Of a stretch of 64,000 nucleotides of DNA, positions 24,262 to 32,877 are shown one piece after another. The position numbers were made by a program, and so were the translations under genes. This DNA is from an uncultured Roseobacter sp. Its GTDB lineage: Bacteria > Pseudomonadota > Alphaproteobacteria > Rhodobacterales > Rhodobacteraceae. Position 1 is the first letter of the stretch, and every line of letters begins with the position of its first letter. The notes beneath the pieces are model-generated. The model made no database searches and was not told where the DNA came from. It saw only the letters and a list, made by a program, of their open reading frames with translations. The stretch lies in the NCBI RefSeq assembly GCF_947493125.1, contig NZ_CANLQB010000004.1, positions 186,001 through 250,000 of the forward strand. The letters run 5' to 3'.

Positions 24262-24342
24262 CGTGTGACTGCCTTGATTGCCTGCCCGTTTTTCGAAAGT
24301 TATATATGGCCTTTTGAGCAATATCACGTCATTCAGAGAAAT

Positions 24343-24936
24343 ATGAGCGAATTTCGGCAATCCGTGACCGAAGGGGACCACACGGCAACTTTCATGTTGA
24401 AAAAGACGGTTGTGATGGTGGGCATGATGGGCGCGGGCAAGACGGCGGTGGGCCGGGCGCTGGCGCTGCAGCTCGGTGTTCCCTTTCTCGATTCGGATCA
24501 GGAGATCGAGGCGGCGGCGAATATGACCGTGCCGGAGATCTTTGCCCGCGATGGCGAGCCCTTTTTCCGCGCGCGCGAGACGGAGGTGATCTCGCGGCTG
24601 CTGGGTGGTGCGCCCTGCATTCTGTCGACCGGCGGCGGGGCGTTTCTCTCGGGGGTCAACCGCGCGAATATCTCGGCCCGTGGCGTGGCGGTCTGGCTGG
24701 ATGCGGATCTGGAGCTGTTGTGGAGCCGGGTGCGGCACCGCGACACGCGCCCCCTGCTGCACACGGCGGATCCCAAGGCCACGCTGACCGAACTCTATGC
24801 CGCGCGGGTGCCGGACTATGCAAAGGCGGATCTGCGAGTGCCCTGCGCGCCGCCGGTGGCGGTCGAGCAGATGGCGCGGCGCGTGGCGGAGGTGCTGCTT
24901 ACGCGGCCCGATGTGCTGGAGCCGCAGAATGCGTGA
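24343..24936 (+). CDS. aroK: Shikimate kinase
   Basis: A 197-residue P-loop kinase that phosphorylates shikimate at the 3-hydroxyl in aromatic amino acid synthesis. The P-loop GMMGAGKT is at 27-34, the shikimate-binding Asp is in FLDSDQEIE (about 49-57), and the second binding loop is STGGGAFLS. The RPLL lid motif appears in RDTRPLLH. The ATG at 24343 is used; an in-frame ATG at 24394 (MLKKTVVMVG) is possible. The next gene, aroB, starts inside the last codons of this one (8-base overlap), so the two shikimate-pathway enzymes are coupled. Confidence 0.9.
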   Translation: MSEFRQSVTEGDHTATFMLKKTVVMVGMMGAGKTAVGRALALQLGVPFLDSDQEIEAAANMTVPEIFARDGEPFFRARETEVISRLLGGAPCILSTGGGAFLSGVNRANISARGVAVWLDADLELLWSRVRHRDTRPLLHTADPKATLTELYAARVPDYAKADLRVPCAPPVAVEQMARRVAEVLLTRPDVLEPQNA

Positions 24937-26044
24937 AACGGTGCGGGTGCCGCTGCCGAGGCGCAGCTATGACGTGCGGATCGGGCCGGGGCTGATCGCC
25001 GAGGCCGGGGCGGAGATTGCGCCGCTGCTCTCCCGTCCGAGGGTCAGCATTCTGACAGATGAGACGGTGGCGGGGCTGCACCTCGACGCGCTGAAGGCCG
25101 GTCTGGCCGCCGACGGCATCGCCGCGGAGGCGCTGGCCTTGCCTGCGGGCGAGGCGACGAAGGCCTGGGGACCACTGGAGACCAGCGTCGGCTGGCTGCT
25201 CGACCAAAAGGTCGAGCGTGGCGATGTGGTGGTGGCCTTTGGCGGCGGGGTGATTGGAGATCTGGCGGGCTTTGCCGCGGCGATCCTGCGACGCGGCGTG
25301 CGGTTCGTGCAGATCCCCACATCGCTGCTGGCGCAGGTCGACAGCTCGGTCGGCGGCAAGACGGGGATCAATGCCAGCCAGGGCAAGAACCTGATCGGCG
25401 CGTTTCATCAGCCGTCGCGGGTGCTGGCGGATACGGAGGTGCTGGGCACGCTCACGCCGCGGGATTTCCTCGCGGGCTATGGCGAGGTGGTGAAATACGG
25501 GCTTTTGGGCGATGCGGGGTTTTTCGAATGGCTGGAGGAGCAGGGTCCTGCTCTGGCCGCTGGCGATATGGCGGCGCGGGTCGAGGCGGTGCGGCGCTCG
25601 GTGCAGATGAAGGCGGACATCGTGACCCGCGATGAGACGGAGCAGGGCGATCGGGCGCTGCTGAACCTTGGCCATACCTTCGGGCATGCGCTGGAGGCGG
25701 CGACGGGCTATTCCGACCGGTTGTTGCATGGTGAGGGTGTGGCGATTGGCTGCGCGCTGGCCTTTGAGCTGTCGTCGCGCATGGGGCTCTGTTCCCAGGA
25801 GGATCCGAGCCGGGTGCGGGCGCATCTGAAGGCGATGGGGATGAAGACCGATCTGGCCGATATCCCGGGCGATCTGCCGGATGCGGAGGCGCTGGTGGAG
25901 CTGATGGCGCAGGACAAGAAGGTGGTGCAGGGGACCTTGCGGTTCATTCTTGCGCGCGGGATTGGCGAGGCGTTCATCACCTCGGATGTGCCGGGGGAGA
26001 TGGTGCGCGGGGTGATCGCGGATGGGTTGGCGGTGGCCGTTTAG
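24929..26044 (+). CDS. aroB: 3-dehydroquinate synthase
   Basis: A 371-residue NAD- and metal-dependent enzyme that converts DAHP to 3-dehydroquinate, the second step of the shikimate pathway. The NAD-binding glycine-rich loop GGGVIGDLAGF, the substrate loop PTSLLAQVDSSVGGKTGIN and the metal-binding histidines in LNLGHTFGHALE and HGEGVAIG are all present. The ATG at 24929 overlaps the end of aroK by 8 bases. The second copy of the cruciform element lies just downstream. Confidence 0.92.
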   Translation: MRETVRVPLPRRSYDVRIGPGLIAEAGAEIAPLLSRPRVSILTDETVAGLHLDALKAGLAADGIAAEALALPAGEATKAWGPLETSVGWLLDQKVERGDVVVAFGGGVIGDLAGFAAAILRRGVRFVQIPTSLLAQVDSSVGGKTGINASQGKNLIGAFHQPSRVLADTEVLGTLTPRDFLAGYGEVVKYGLLGDAGFFEWLEEQGPALAAGDMAARVEAVRRSVQMKADIVTRDETEQGDRALLNLGHTFGHALEAATGYSDRLLHGEGVAIGCALAFELSSRMGLCSQEDPSRVRAHLKAMGMKTDLADIPGDLPDAEALVELMAQDKKVVQGTLRFILARGIGEAFITSDVPGEMVRGVIADGLAVAV

Positions 26045-26104
26045 AGTGGGGGCGACAGAGGTGTTCTCTGTTTCACCTTTTGAGTGCGCGGCTTCGAGAT
26101 GTCC

Positions 26105-26248
26105 CGCCCGGCGGCACCGCCGGGCATCGCCCGACCTCCCCCCGGAGGGCGATCTTGCTACGGTACAAGCAGAAATGACATTGCTCCTCTTGGCGACATG
26201 GCACGGAGAAGGCACGTTGCTGACGCCCTCCAGGCCGGGCGATGCCCT
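26105..26248. repeat. Cruciform-forming intergenic repeat, copy 2
   Basis: Opens with the same GCCCGGCGG-CA-CCGCCGGGC hairpin (26106-26125) as the element at 16311. GGGCATCGCCCG (26122-26133) pairs with CGGGCGATGCCC (26236-26247), and a CCTCC-CCCC-GGAGG hairpin follows the 5' arm. The centre is longer and unrelated in sequence to copy 1, so the arms are conserved while the loop varies. Confidence 0.7.
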
Positions 26249-26288
26249 CAACGCTTTGGTGTAGATTTGGGTAAGACAGCGTGGAGGT

Positions 26289-26738
26289 CTAGTCCCAGCG
26301 CATCACCATGCCGTGCTTGTCCTCGCAATTGAACCCGAGCGCCTCGTAGAACCCGCGCGCGCCGCGTTTCTGGCCGGTGAGCAACATGATCTTGTAGACC
26401 TTCTGCGCGCGGGCATGGTCGATGGCCGATTGCATGACCCGCCGCCCGACGCCGCGCAGGCGCCAGTCGCCGGCGGTGGCGACGTTTTCGACCAGCGCGT
26501 AGGGCCGCCCGTCCCAGGTGACATTGGGCAGGATGTGCAGCGTAACCATGCCGATCACCCTGTCACCCGTGAGCGCGCCATGGATCGTGGTGCCCGGATG
26601 CGCGAGCACGGCCAGCACATCATGGGCGCTGGCCGTCTTGGGGCCGATGGTCAGCTCATTGTAGAGCGCGGTGAGCCCGTCCGCATCCTGCCCGGTCAGC
26701 AGCCGGACGGTCAGGGCGTCAGAAGGGGATTTCATCAT
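26289..26738 (-). CDS. GNAT family N-acetyltransferase
   Basis: A 149-residue acetyltransferase. The central strand [12 protein letters not shown] leads to the acetyl-CoA loop [11 protein letters not shown], and the C-terminus has the [12 protein letters not shown] motif. The start is one of two adjacent ATGs (26738 or 26735) that lie inside the last codons of ssb, so the gene overlaps ssb by up to 20 bases and is probably coupled to it. The substrate is unknown. GNAT genes beside ssb occur in related genomes but have no established link to replication. Confidence 0.82.
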   Translation of the reverse strand: MMKSPSDALTVRLLTGQDADGLTALYNELTIGPKTASAHDVLAVLAHPGTTIHGALTGDRVIGMVTLHILPNVTWDGRPYALVENVATAGDWRLRGVGRRVMQSAIDHARAQKVYKIMLLTGQKRGARGFYEALGFNCEDKHGMVMRWD

Positions 26739-27210
26739 CCAGATCGCGGGAGGGCGCGGAGCTGCCCGATCCTCCACCGCTGCCGCCGCCATAGCTGTCG
26801 CCGCCGCGGTCGTCATAGCCCATGGAACCACCGCCGCCGCCGCCACCACCGCCGCCATCGCGGCCATCGAGCATGGTGAGCTCGGACCGGTAGGGGCGCA
26901 GCACCACTTCGGTGGAGTAGCGGTCCTGTCCGGACTGGTCCTGCCATTTGCGGGTCTCCAGCTGGCCTTCGATATAGACCTTGGAGCCCTTGCGCAGGTA
27001 CTGCTCGGCCACCCGCGCCAGCGGTTCGGAGAAGATCGCGACCGAGTGCCACTCGGTCCGTTCCTTGCGCTCGCCGGTGTTGCGGTCCTTCCAGGTCTCG
27101 GAGGTGGCGATGCGCAGGTTGCAGACCTTGCCGCCGTTCTGGAAGCTGCGGACTTCCGGGTCGCGCCCCAGATTGCCGATGAGAATTACTTTGTTCACTG
27201 AGCCGGCCAT
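26719..27210 (-). CDS. ssb: Single-stranded DNA-binding protein
   Basis: A 163-residue SSB that coats single-stranded DNA in replication and repair. The OB fold covers residues 1-110 ([37 protein letters not shown]), followed by a glycine-rich disordered linker with ten consecutive glycines, and the acidic C-terminal tip DLDDEIPF that recruits partner proteins. AAGGGGG just upstream of the ATG at 27210 supports the start. The stop codon lies within the beginning of the acetyltransferase gene. Confidence 0.93.
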   Translation of the reverse strand: MAGSVNKVILIGNLGRDPEVRSFQNGGKVCNLRIATSETWKDRNTGERKERTEWHSVAIFSEPLARVAEQYLRKGSKVYIEGQLETRKWQDQSGQDRYSTEVVLRPYRSELTMLDGRDGGGGGGGGGGSMGYDDRGGDSYGGGSGGGSGSSAPSRDLDDEIPF

Positions 27211-27396
27211 TGCGCCCCCTTTTTTCTGCGTGATCTGCCCGCGGATCGGAGTTTTGCGAATCCCGACCCGGATAATTTGACCAAACCTACACTGACAACA
27301 CGGCGGTTTGCACGTGATTAAAACCCAAGGTTGAACTGACGCCGAGGCGGCGCAAAAGGCTGGAATGGCGGCGCAATTCGGGGTATTGCGCTCTGC

Positions 27397-28008
27397 ATGG
27401 GTGAACGGGGCGGAACATGGAGACGGCATCTGGGCGGCGCGCTGCTTGTGGCGGCGTTCGTGGCCACCAGCGTGCCCGTGACGGCGCAAACCATGTCGAG
27501 CAAGAGCCGCACCAAGCTCTTTGCCGCACAGAAGAAGATCCTCGATACCCGGGCCGCGAGCCAGTACAACAACTCGGTCCGGCTGCAGCCGCCCAAGGTG
27601 GTGACGCCCAGCAAGTGGCTCACGCCGGAGTACGATGGGCGCTATCGCGGTCGGTACCTGCAGATGGCCAAGGACGCGGCACGGCGCCACGGCATTCCCG
27701 AGAACCTGTTCCTGCGGCTGGTGCAGCAGGAATCGAACTGGAACCCGCAGGCGAAATCGCACAAGGGCGCGTTGGGGCTGGCGCAGCTGATGCCGCAGAC
27801 GGCGCGTCTGCTGCGGGTCGATCCGCTCGACCCGGCGGAGAACCTGGAGGGCGGGGCGCGGTACCTGAAAGAACAGTACCGGACCTTCGGCACCTGGCGC
27901 CTGGCGCTGGCCGCCTACAATGCCGGGCCCGGTGCGGTGAAGAAATACGGGGGCGTGCCGCCGTTCCGCGAGACCCAGAACTACGTGAAGGTCATCGGCG
28001 GGGGCTGA
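27397..28008 (+). CDS. Lytic transglycosylase (SLT domain)
   Basis: A 203-residue exported murein hydrolase. Residues 1-31 form a signal peptide ending VPVTAQ. The SLT domain covers about 95-200: the catalytic glutamate is Glu112 in VQQESNWNP, followed by [13 protein letters not shown] and [15 protein letters not shown]. It cleaves the MurNAc-GlcNAc bond to leave 1,6-anhydro ends. The protein ends soon after the domain, so it is one of the short forms. The role, housekeeping turnover or an envelope machine, cannot be told from context. Confidence 0.87.
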   Translation: MGERGGTWRRHLGGALLVAAFVATSVPVTAQTMSSKSRTKLFAAQKKILDTRAASQYNNSVRLQPPKVVTPSKWLTPEYDGRYRGRYLQMAKDAARRHGIPENLFLRLVQQESNWNPQAKSHKGALGLAQLMPQTARLLRVDPLDPAENLEGGARYLKEQYRTFGTWRLALAAYNAGPGAVKKYGGVPPFRETQNYVKVIGGG

Positions 28009-28161
28009 GCGGGGGCCGATGCTGCGCGCATTTGCGTAAAGGCGCTGTCTGGCCGCAATCGGGGCGCGCTGTTCCACATTTCCACATTCGCTCCCTCAGC
28101 CCGTCATAGTGCCGCCCGATTTCCGGTTCAGCCTGCGGCAAACCGAGATGGGGATGAGGAC

Positions 28162-28575
28162 ATGGCGACGTCTGGCTTTCAGGCACGGATTGAACGGATC
28201 AACCGCGCGCATCAGAGCATCGCGCCTGCGCGGGAGAAGGCGCCGATCCGCGCGCTGCGGTCACAGCCGGTGTCGCGGGCGATCCAGCGCAGGGCACAGC
28301 GGCGCGGGCGCATCTTCGACCACGTCCAGCCGATTGCGCTCGGCTCGGTGCTGGGGGCGCTGGCGGCGGTGATGCTGGCCGGGCTGACCTCGGAAAACTC
28401 GCCCTGGGGGCCGGGCACGGACCTCAATCAGGTGATGTTCCTGCCCTCGCTGGGGGCACTGGCGCTGGCACCGCTGCTGATGCTGCTGTCGCTGTTTCTG
28501 GCGTCGAAGCGGCCCGGATTTGCGCTGTTTTCGCTGAGCTACCTGACCGGTCTGGTTGTTTTGATGATGCTCTGA
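28162..28575 (+). CDS. Small membrane protein, unknown function
   Basis: A 137-residue protein with a basic, arginine-rich cytoplasmic N-terminus (residues 1-55, including IQRRAQRRGR) and three likely membrane segments: IALGSVLGALAAVMLAGL, LGALALAPLLMLLSLFLA and FALFSLSYLTGLVVLMML. The arrangement suggests an inner-membrane protein anchored by a positively charged tail that could touch nucleic acid or lipid, but nothing specific is recognised. It follows the transglycosylase gene by about 150 bases in the same direction. Confidence 0.65.
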   Translation: MATSGFQARIERINRAHQSIAPAREKAPIRALRSQPVSRAIQRRAQRRGRIFDHVQPIALGSVLGALAAVMLAGLTSENSPWGPGTDLNQVMFLPSLGALALAPLLMLLSLFLASKRPGFALFSLSYLTGLVVLMML

Positions 28576-28666
28576 CCCGCGCGGTTGCGATTTTTTCGCA
28601 CGCCAGTGGGCGCTTTCCCGCCGAGCTGCGGGAGATGTCTATCCTATTGAAAAATATGTGAATACC

Positions 28667-28686
28667 GGGCCCTTTTCTGAGGGCCC
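28667..28686. other. Hairpin upstream of the exported protein gene
   Basis: GGGCCCT (28667-28673) and AGGGCCC (28680-28686) form a 7-base stem with a 6-base pyrimidine-rich loop in the 247-base gap before the gene at 28823. It may end upstream transcription, since it lies about 90 bases after the membrane protein stop. No T tract follows. Confidence 0.4.
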
Positions 28687-28822
28687 TGGTGCGCTCTGCG
28701 TCAGGTATCTCGGATTTTCCGATATCGCCGCGGAACAAATCCCGCATTGCTCCCGTTCTGGCCATATCGCAGCGCCGCAGATCGCGTCGCTGACAAAGAC
28801 AGGACTGAAAGGAGCATTTCTG

Positions 28823-29332
28823 ATGTTCAATTTTGTGAAAAAGACAACCGCTGCTGCAACCGTGAGCCTGGCCGCCCTCGCCGCCTCTGGCGCCGTGGCA
28901 ACCGCAGGTGTCAATGACATCGACGTACAGGCGCAGATCGAAGCGCCGCAGGGCAGCAACGCCTTGGATCTGTACCCGACCATTGAGGCCGATCTGGAGC
29001 GCGCGCTGGTCGAGCGGATCGACGCGCTGAGCAACAATCCGGCCGACCCGACGCTGACCGTGAAGATCAAGCGCGTGAGCCTGGATGGCGACACCATCCT
29101 GCCGGATTCCGCCGAATTCAACGAGCTGGAAGGTTTTGTCAGCTTCCAAGGTGGCAGCCGCGAGGTGGTCGAGACCATCCGTCTGTCGGCACACACCGAT
29201 GAGAGCGCCGTGCCGGCCGGCTATGTGGCCGTCCCACCCAGCACCGACGACTTCTACGACGCGATGCTGACCGCCTTTGCGGACCGTGTTGTAGAGATGC
29301 TGCCCGAAGAAGACATCAAGAGCGGCAGCTAA
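28823..29332 (+). CDS. Exported protein of unknown function, 169 aa
   Basis: A 169-residue precursor with a signal peptide (MFNFVKKTTAAATVSLAALA, cleavage near GAVATAG at about 28). The mature protein has no cysteine, is acidic, and reads as alternating strands and helices (LTVKIKRVSLDGDTILPDSA, then SREVVETIRLSAH). The AAAGGAG ribosome site 9 bases before the ATG at 28823 fixes the start. The family is not recognised. Two hairpins after the stop separate it from the convergent ABC transporter genes. Confidence 0.7.
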   Translation: MFNFVKKTTAAATVSLAALAASGAVATAGVNDIDVQAQIEAPQGSNALDLYPTIEADLERALVERIDALSNNPADPTLTVKIKRVSLDGDTILPDSAEFNELEGFVSFQGGSREVVETIRLSAHTDESAVPAGYVAVPPSTDDFYDAMLTAFADRVVEMLPEEDIKSGS

Positions 29333-29342
29333 CACATTGAGG

Positions 29343-29450
29343 CGGCGGAGATATCCGCCGTCGCTCCCCGAAGCACTGTGATGCCGCCGCCTCGTGGCTC
29401 AAAGTGCAGGCGGCGCAGGTTTTCTTCCCCCCGCCCTGCGCCGCCTCATT
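29343..29450. terminator. Two hairpins between convergent transcription units
   Basis: CGGCGGA-GATA-TCCGCCG (29343-29360) is followed by a 12-base perfect stem AGGCGGCGCAGG/CCTGCGCCGCCT (29408-29419 with 29435-29446), with a short T-rich CATTCTTT after it on the plus strand. They lie between the exported-protein gene and the end of the ABC ATPase gene and probably stop transcription from both sides. Confidence 0.65.
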
Positions 29451-29459
29451 CTTTCCAGA

Positions 29460-31550
29460 CTATTCCGCCGCAACGCCGACTTCGATCACAGGTTCCATTT
29501 CCGCGAGCTTGTCATCGCTGAGATGGCATTTGATCTGATGATTGCCGGGCAGGACGCGGACCGGCGGTACTTCTTTCTCGCACAGCCCCCCCGGAACCTC
29601 AGACTTCCACCGACAACGCGTCTGGAACGGGCAGCCCGGCGGCGGGTTCATCGCCGAGGGAATATCGCCTTCCAGAACGATGTGCTTTTTCTTGACCGAG
29701 GTATCGGCGATGGGCACCGCCGAGAGCAGCGCTTCGGTATAGGGGTGATAGGGCGGGGAGAAGACCTGATCAGTGGTGCCAAGCTCCACCACATGGCCCA
29801 GATACATCACCATCACCCTGTCGCTGAGATAGCGCACGATGCTGAGGTCGTGGCTGATGAAGAGCAGTGTCGTCTTGTGTTCGCGCTGGATCTCCATCAG
29901 CAGGTCGGTCACTGCGGCCTGCACAGACACGTCCAGCGCCGAGACCGGCTCATCCGCCACGACGATGCGCGCGTCCCCGGCGAAGGCGCGAGCAATGCCG
30001 ACGCGCTGTTTCTGCCCGCCCGACAATTGCCGCGGCATGCGGTCTGCGAACTCGCGGGGCAGCTTGACCAGATCCAGCAGTTTCAACATGCGCTGCGTGC
30101 GGTCGCGATCATTCTCGCCGATGCCGAAGATCTCAAGCGCGCGGATGATCTGGCGTCCCACGCTCATCGAAGGGTTGAGCGTGTCGAAGGGGTTCTGGAA
30201 CACCATCTGGATGTCGGAGACGGTCTTGGTATCCCGCTCTTCGATGGGGATGTCCTGGATCGGTGTGTTGCCGAGCAGGATTTCGCCCTCGGTCGCCGTC
30301 TCCAGCCCCATGAGCACCTTGGCGAAGGTGGATTTGCCGCAGCCGGATTCGCCGACGATGGCAAGCGTCTCGCTCTCGCGCGCCTCGAAACTGAGGGTCT
30401 CGTTGGCCTTGACGACTTTCTTGTTGCCACCGCCGAAGATGGCATTGGCCGCAACCTCGTAGTACTTCTTGAGGTTGTCCATCTTGAGGACAACATCGCC
30501 GACCTCGCCCTTAGTTTTGACGTCGGCCAGCTCCAGCGGTGCGGCCCAGTCGATCTCCTGGAACTTCAGGCAGCGGGTTTCGTGCCGGGCGTCTGCGTCG
30601 ACCTGGTGCATTGGAATGAAGCCCTGGTCGCAGCGCCCGGCTTCGAAATAGTCACAGCGCGGGCCGAAGTTGCAGCCATTGGGCCGCTCGTGCGGCAGGG
30701 GGAAATTCCCCGGGATCGCCACCAGCGGGCGCGCGTTCTTGTCCGCCCCCGGCAGCGGGATCGAGCGGAAGAGCGCCTGGGTATAGGGGTGCTGCATCTT
30801 GTCGAAGACATCCTCGATGGAGCCGCGCTCCACCGCCTCGCCGGAGTACATCACGCAGATCCGGTCGCAGGTTTCGAGCACCAGCCCGAGATTGTGGCTG
30901 ATGAACAGCATCGAGGTGCCGTATTTCTTGCCCAGATCCTTGACCAGTTCGACCACGGCGGCCTCGACCGTGACATCGAGCGCGGTCGTGGGCTCGTCGA
31001 GAATGAGCAGCGACGGTTCCGACATCAGCGCCATGGCGATCACGATGCGCTGCTGCTGCCCGCCCGAAAGCTGGTGTGGATAGGCGCTCAGGATGCGCTT
31101 GGGGTCGGGCAGCTTGACGTCGGTGACCACCTGCAGGGCGCGCTGATAGGCGTCCTTTTCGTTCATGCCCTGGTGGATCATCGGCACTTCCATGAGCTGC
31201 TTGCCGATCTTCATGGCCGGGTTCAGCGAGGCCATGGGCTCCTGATAGATCATCGCGATCTCGGAGCCGCGGATGTCGCGCAGCTCCTCGGCGCTCATCT
31301 CGCTGAGGTCGCGGCCCTTGAACTTGATCGAGCCGCCGACGATGCGCCCGTTCTTGCCGAGGTCCTGCATCACCCCGAGCGCCACGGTGGATTTGCCGCA
31401 GCCCGATTCGCCCACGAGCCCCACCGCCTCGCCCGGCGCCACCTTGACGGAGAAGTCCATCACCGCCGGGATTTCCCGCAGCCGGGTGAAGAAGGAAATC
31501 GACAGTTTGTCGATCTCGAGGATGGGACCATCGTAGGCGGTCTTTGGCAT
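29460..31550 (-). CDS. Peptide-type ABC transporter, fused double ATP-binding protein
   Basis: A 696-residue protein with two complete ATP-binding cassettes in tandem, equivalent to DppD and DppF joined. Both Walker A motifs read GESGCGKST, near residues 54-62 and in the second half; the signatures are LSGGQQQRIVIA and LSGGQKQRVGIA; Walker B lines are LLILDEPTTALD and IVVADEPVSALD. Each half ends with a cysteine-containing oligopeptide/dipeptide (oligo_HPY) segment (NFGPRCDYFEAGRC; CPFQTRCRWKS). It powers the two permeases encoded just upstream in the same operon. AAAGGAG 9 bases before the ATG. Confidence 0.9.
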   Translation of the reverse strand: MPKTAYDGPILEIDKLSISFFTRLREIPAVMDFSVKVAPGEAVGLVGESGCGKSTVALGVMQDLGKNGRIVGGSIKFKGRDLSEMSAEELRDIRGSEIAMIYQEPMASLNPAMKIGKQLMEVPMIHQGMNEKDAYQRALQVVTDVKLPDPKRILSAYPHQLSGGQQQRIVIAMALMSEPSLLILDEPTTALDVTVEAAVVELVKDLGKKYGTSMLFISHNLGLVLETCDRICVMYSGEAVERGSIEDVFDKMQHPYTQALFRSIPLPGADKNARPLVAIPGNFPLPHERPNGCNFGPRCDYFEAGRCDQGFIPMHQVDADARHETRCLKFQEIDWAAPLELADVKTKGEVGDVVLKMDNLKKYYEVAANAIFGGGNKKVVKANETLSFEARESETLAIVGESGCGKSTFAKVLMGLETATEGEILLGNTPIQDIPIEERDTKTVSDIQMVFQNPFDTLNPSMSVGRQIIRALEIFGIGENDRDRTQRMLKLLDLVKLPREFADRMPRQLSGGQKQRVGIARAFAGDARIVVADEPVSALDVSVQAAVTDLLMEIQREHKTTLLFISHDLSIVRYLSDRVMVMYLGHVVELGTTDQVFSPPYHPYTEALLSAVPIADTSVKKKHIVLEGDIPSAMNPPPGCPFQTRCRWKSEVPGGLCEKEVPPVRVLPGNHQIKCHLSDDKLAEMEPVIEVGVAAE

Positions 31551-31613
31551 TGTCTTGCTCCTTTCAGGAGGGCCGATCAGTCGCGTGTTGCTTCTTTTGG
31601 CCGGAAATACGGC

Positions 31614-31642
31614 CGGACGCCGGGGGGATCCCCCGACGTCCG
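31614..31642. other. Intra-operon hairpin between permease and ATPase genes
   Basis: CGGACG (31614-31619) pairs with CGTCCG (31637-31642), enclosing a CGGGGG/CCCCCG stem with a GAT centre. It lies in the 97-base gap between the permease stop and the ATPase start and could adjust the relative amount of the two products. No T tract. Confidence 0.5.
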
Positions 31643-31647
31643 GGTAA

Positions 31648-32865
31648 TCAATCGCGCAGGCTCTCCTCGCGCAGGCCGTCGGCCAGCAGGTTCAGCCCCA
31701 ACACCATGGTCAGCAGCGCAACCGCGGGCACCACCGCGGGGTGCACGAAGGCGCGCAAAAGCTGCCGGCCGGAGTTGATCGTGGTGCCCCAGTCCGGGCT
31801 CTCGGAGGCCAGACCCAGACCGAAGAAGCCCAGGGTGCCGAGAAGGATCGTCGTATAGCCGATGCGCAGGCAGAAATCGACGATCAGCGGCCCGCGGGCG
31901 TTGGGCAGGATCTCCCACAGCATGATGTACCACGGGCCCTCGCCACGGGTCTGGGCGGCGGCGACGTAGTCGCGTGTCTTGATGTCCATGGCGAGGCCGC
32001 GCACGATCCGGAAGACGGTGGGCGAGTTCACGAAGACCACAGAGACGAAGACCACCAGAATGCCGGGGTCGATGTCGAAGAGATCGACGACGCGGGGCAA
32101 GCCGGGGACGGTGTAGGTGGGTGTGGCAACCACGGCCCCGTTGGTGGAGACCAGCGACAGGTAGAGCCAGCCCAGAATGCCGATCACGCCGATTAGCAGC
32201 GGTGTCCGCAGGCTTGGCTGGGTGTGATAGCGCGCGTTCAGCAGGATCGTCATGAAGACCAGCGGGAAGACGAAGAGAAACAGCGCCATGTAGTTGGGAA
32301 TGCCCGTGAGCACGATCTCCGGCGTGACCAGCAGATAAAAGAGCAGGATCACCGGGAAGGCCAGGATCAGGTTCGCCAGGAACGACAGCACCGTGTCGAG
32401 CCGCCCGCCATAGTACCCCGCTGGCAGACCCAGCGTGATGCCGACCATGAAGGCGAAGAGCGTGGCCAGCGGCGCGATCTGCACCACGATCCAGGCGCCC
32501 TTGATCACCCGGCTGAAGACATCGCGGGCGAGGTTGTCGCCGCCCAGAAGGAAGTAGGCGTATTCGCCTTCATCCGGGCTGCGCAGGGCGGTCCCGGGGG
32601 GCTTGTTCTTCATGCCCGAGATCTGGCTCAGCGGATCGTGGGTGATGATCATGTCGAGGGGGCCGCCGAAGATCCCGGCGAAGACCCAGAACATCACCAG
32701 GCCGAAGCCGATCATGCCGATGGTGCTGTCAAAGAGCTTGCCGTAGAGACCGAGCTTGCGCTTGAAGGTGATCGACAGGGCAAAGACCACGATGAGCGCG
32801 ATCCAGACCGGTGTGAGCTGCGTGACGACCCGCAGAAAAATCTCGCCCCATGTGAGTGGTTCCAT
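31648..32865 (-). CDS. Peptide-type ABC transporter permease (DppC-like)
   Basis: A 405-residue inner-membrane permease of the binding-protein-dependent type. The family core is recognisable in GGDNLARDVFSRVIKGAW and the EAA-type loop region (VAAAQTRGEGPWYIMLWEILPN), which docks on the ATPase. Compared with the usual DppC length of about 300 residues, it carries an extra N-terminal segment and an insertion around residues 220-270 (VSTNGAVVATPTYTVPG) that would face the periplasm. It starts after AAAGGAG and is 12 bases downstream of the partner permease gene. Confidence 0.87.
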   Translation of the reverse strand: MEPLTWGEIFLRVVTQLTPVWIALIVVFALSITFKRKLGLYGKLFDSTIGMIGFGLVMFWVFAGIFGGPLDMIITHDPLSQISGMKNKPPGTALRSPDEGEYAYFLLGGDNLARDVFSRVIKGAWIVVQIAPLATLFAFMVGITLGLPAGYYGGRLDTVLSFLANLILAFPVILLFYLLVTPEIVLTGIPNYMALFLFVFPLVFMTILLNARYHTQPSLRTPLLIGVIGILGWLYLSLVSTNGAVVATPTYTVPGLPRVVDLFDIDPGILVVFVSVVFVNSPTVFRIVRGLAMDIKTRDYVAAAQTRGEGPWYIMLWEILPNARGPLIVDFCLRIGYTTILLGTLGFFGLGLASESPDWGTTINSGRQLLRAFVHPAVVPAVALLTMVLGLNLLADGLREESLRD

Positions 32866-32877
32866 GATCGGGCTCCT

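Noticed and set aside
26820-26870. A simple-sequence repeat as a mobile or regulatory repeat
   Set aside because: It encodes the ten-glycine linker of SSB, a normal feature of that protein's disordered tail.
29394-31778. A 794-codon frame antisense to the ABC ATPase
   Set aside because: It covers two ATP-binding cassettes read perfectly on the other strand; the antisense frame is a codon-bias artefact.
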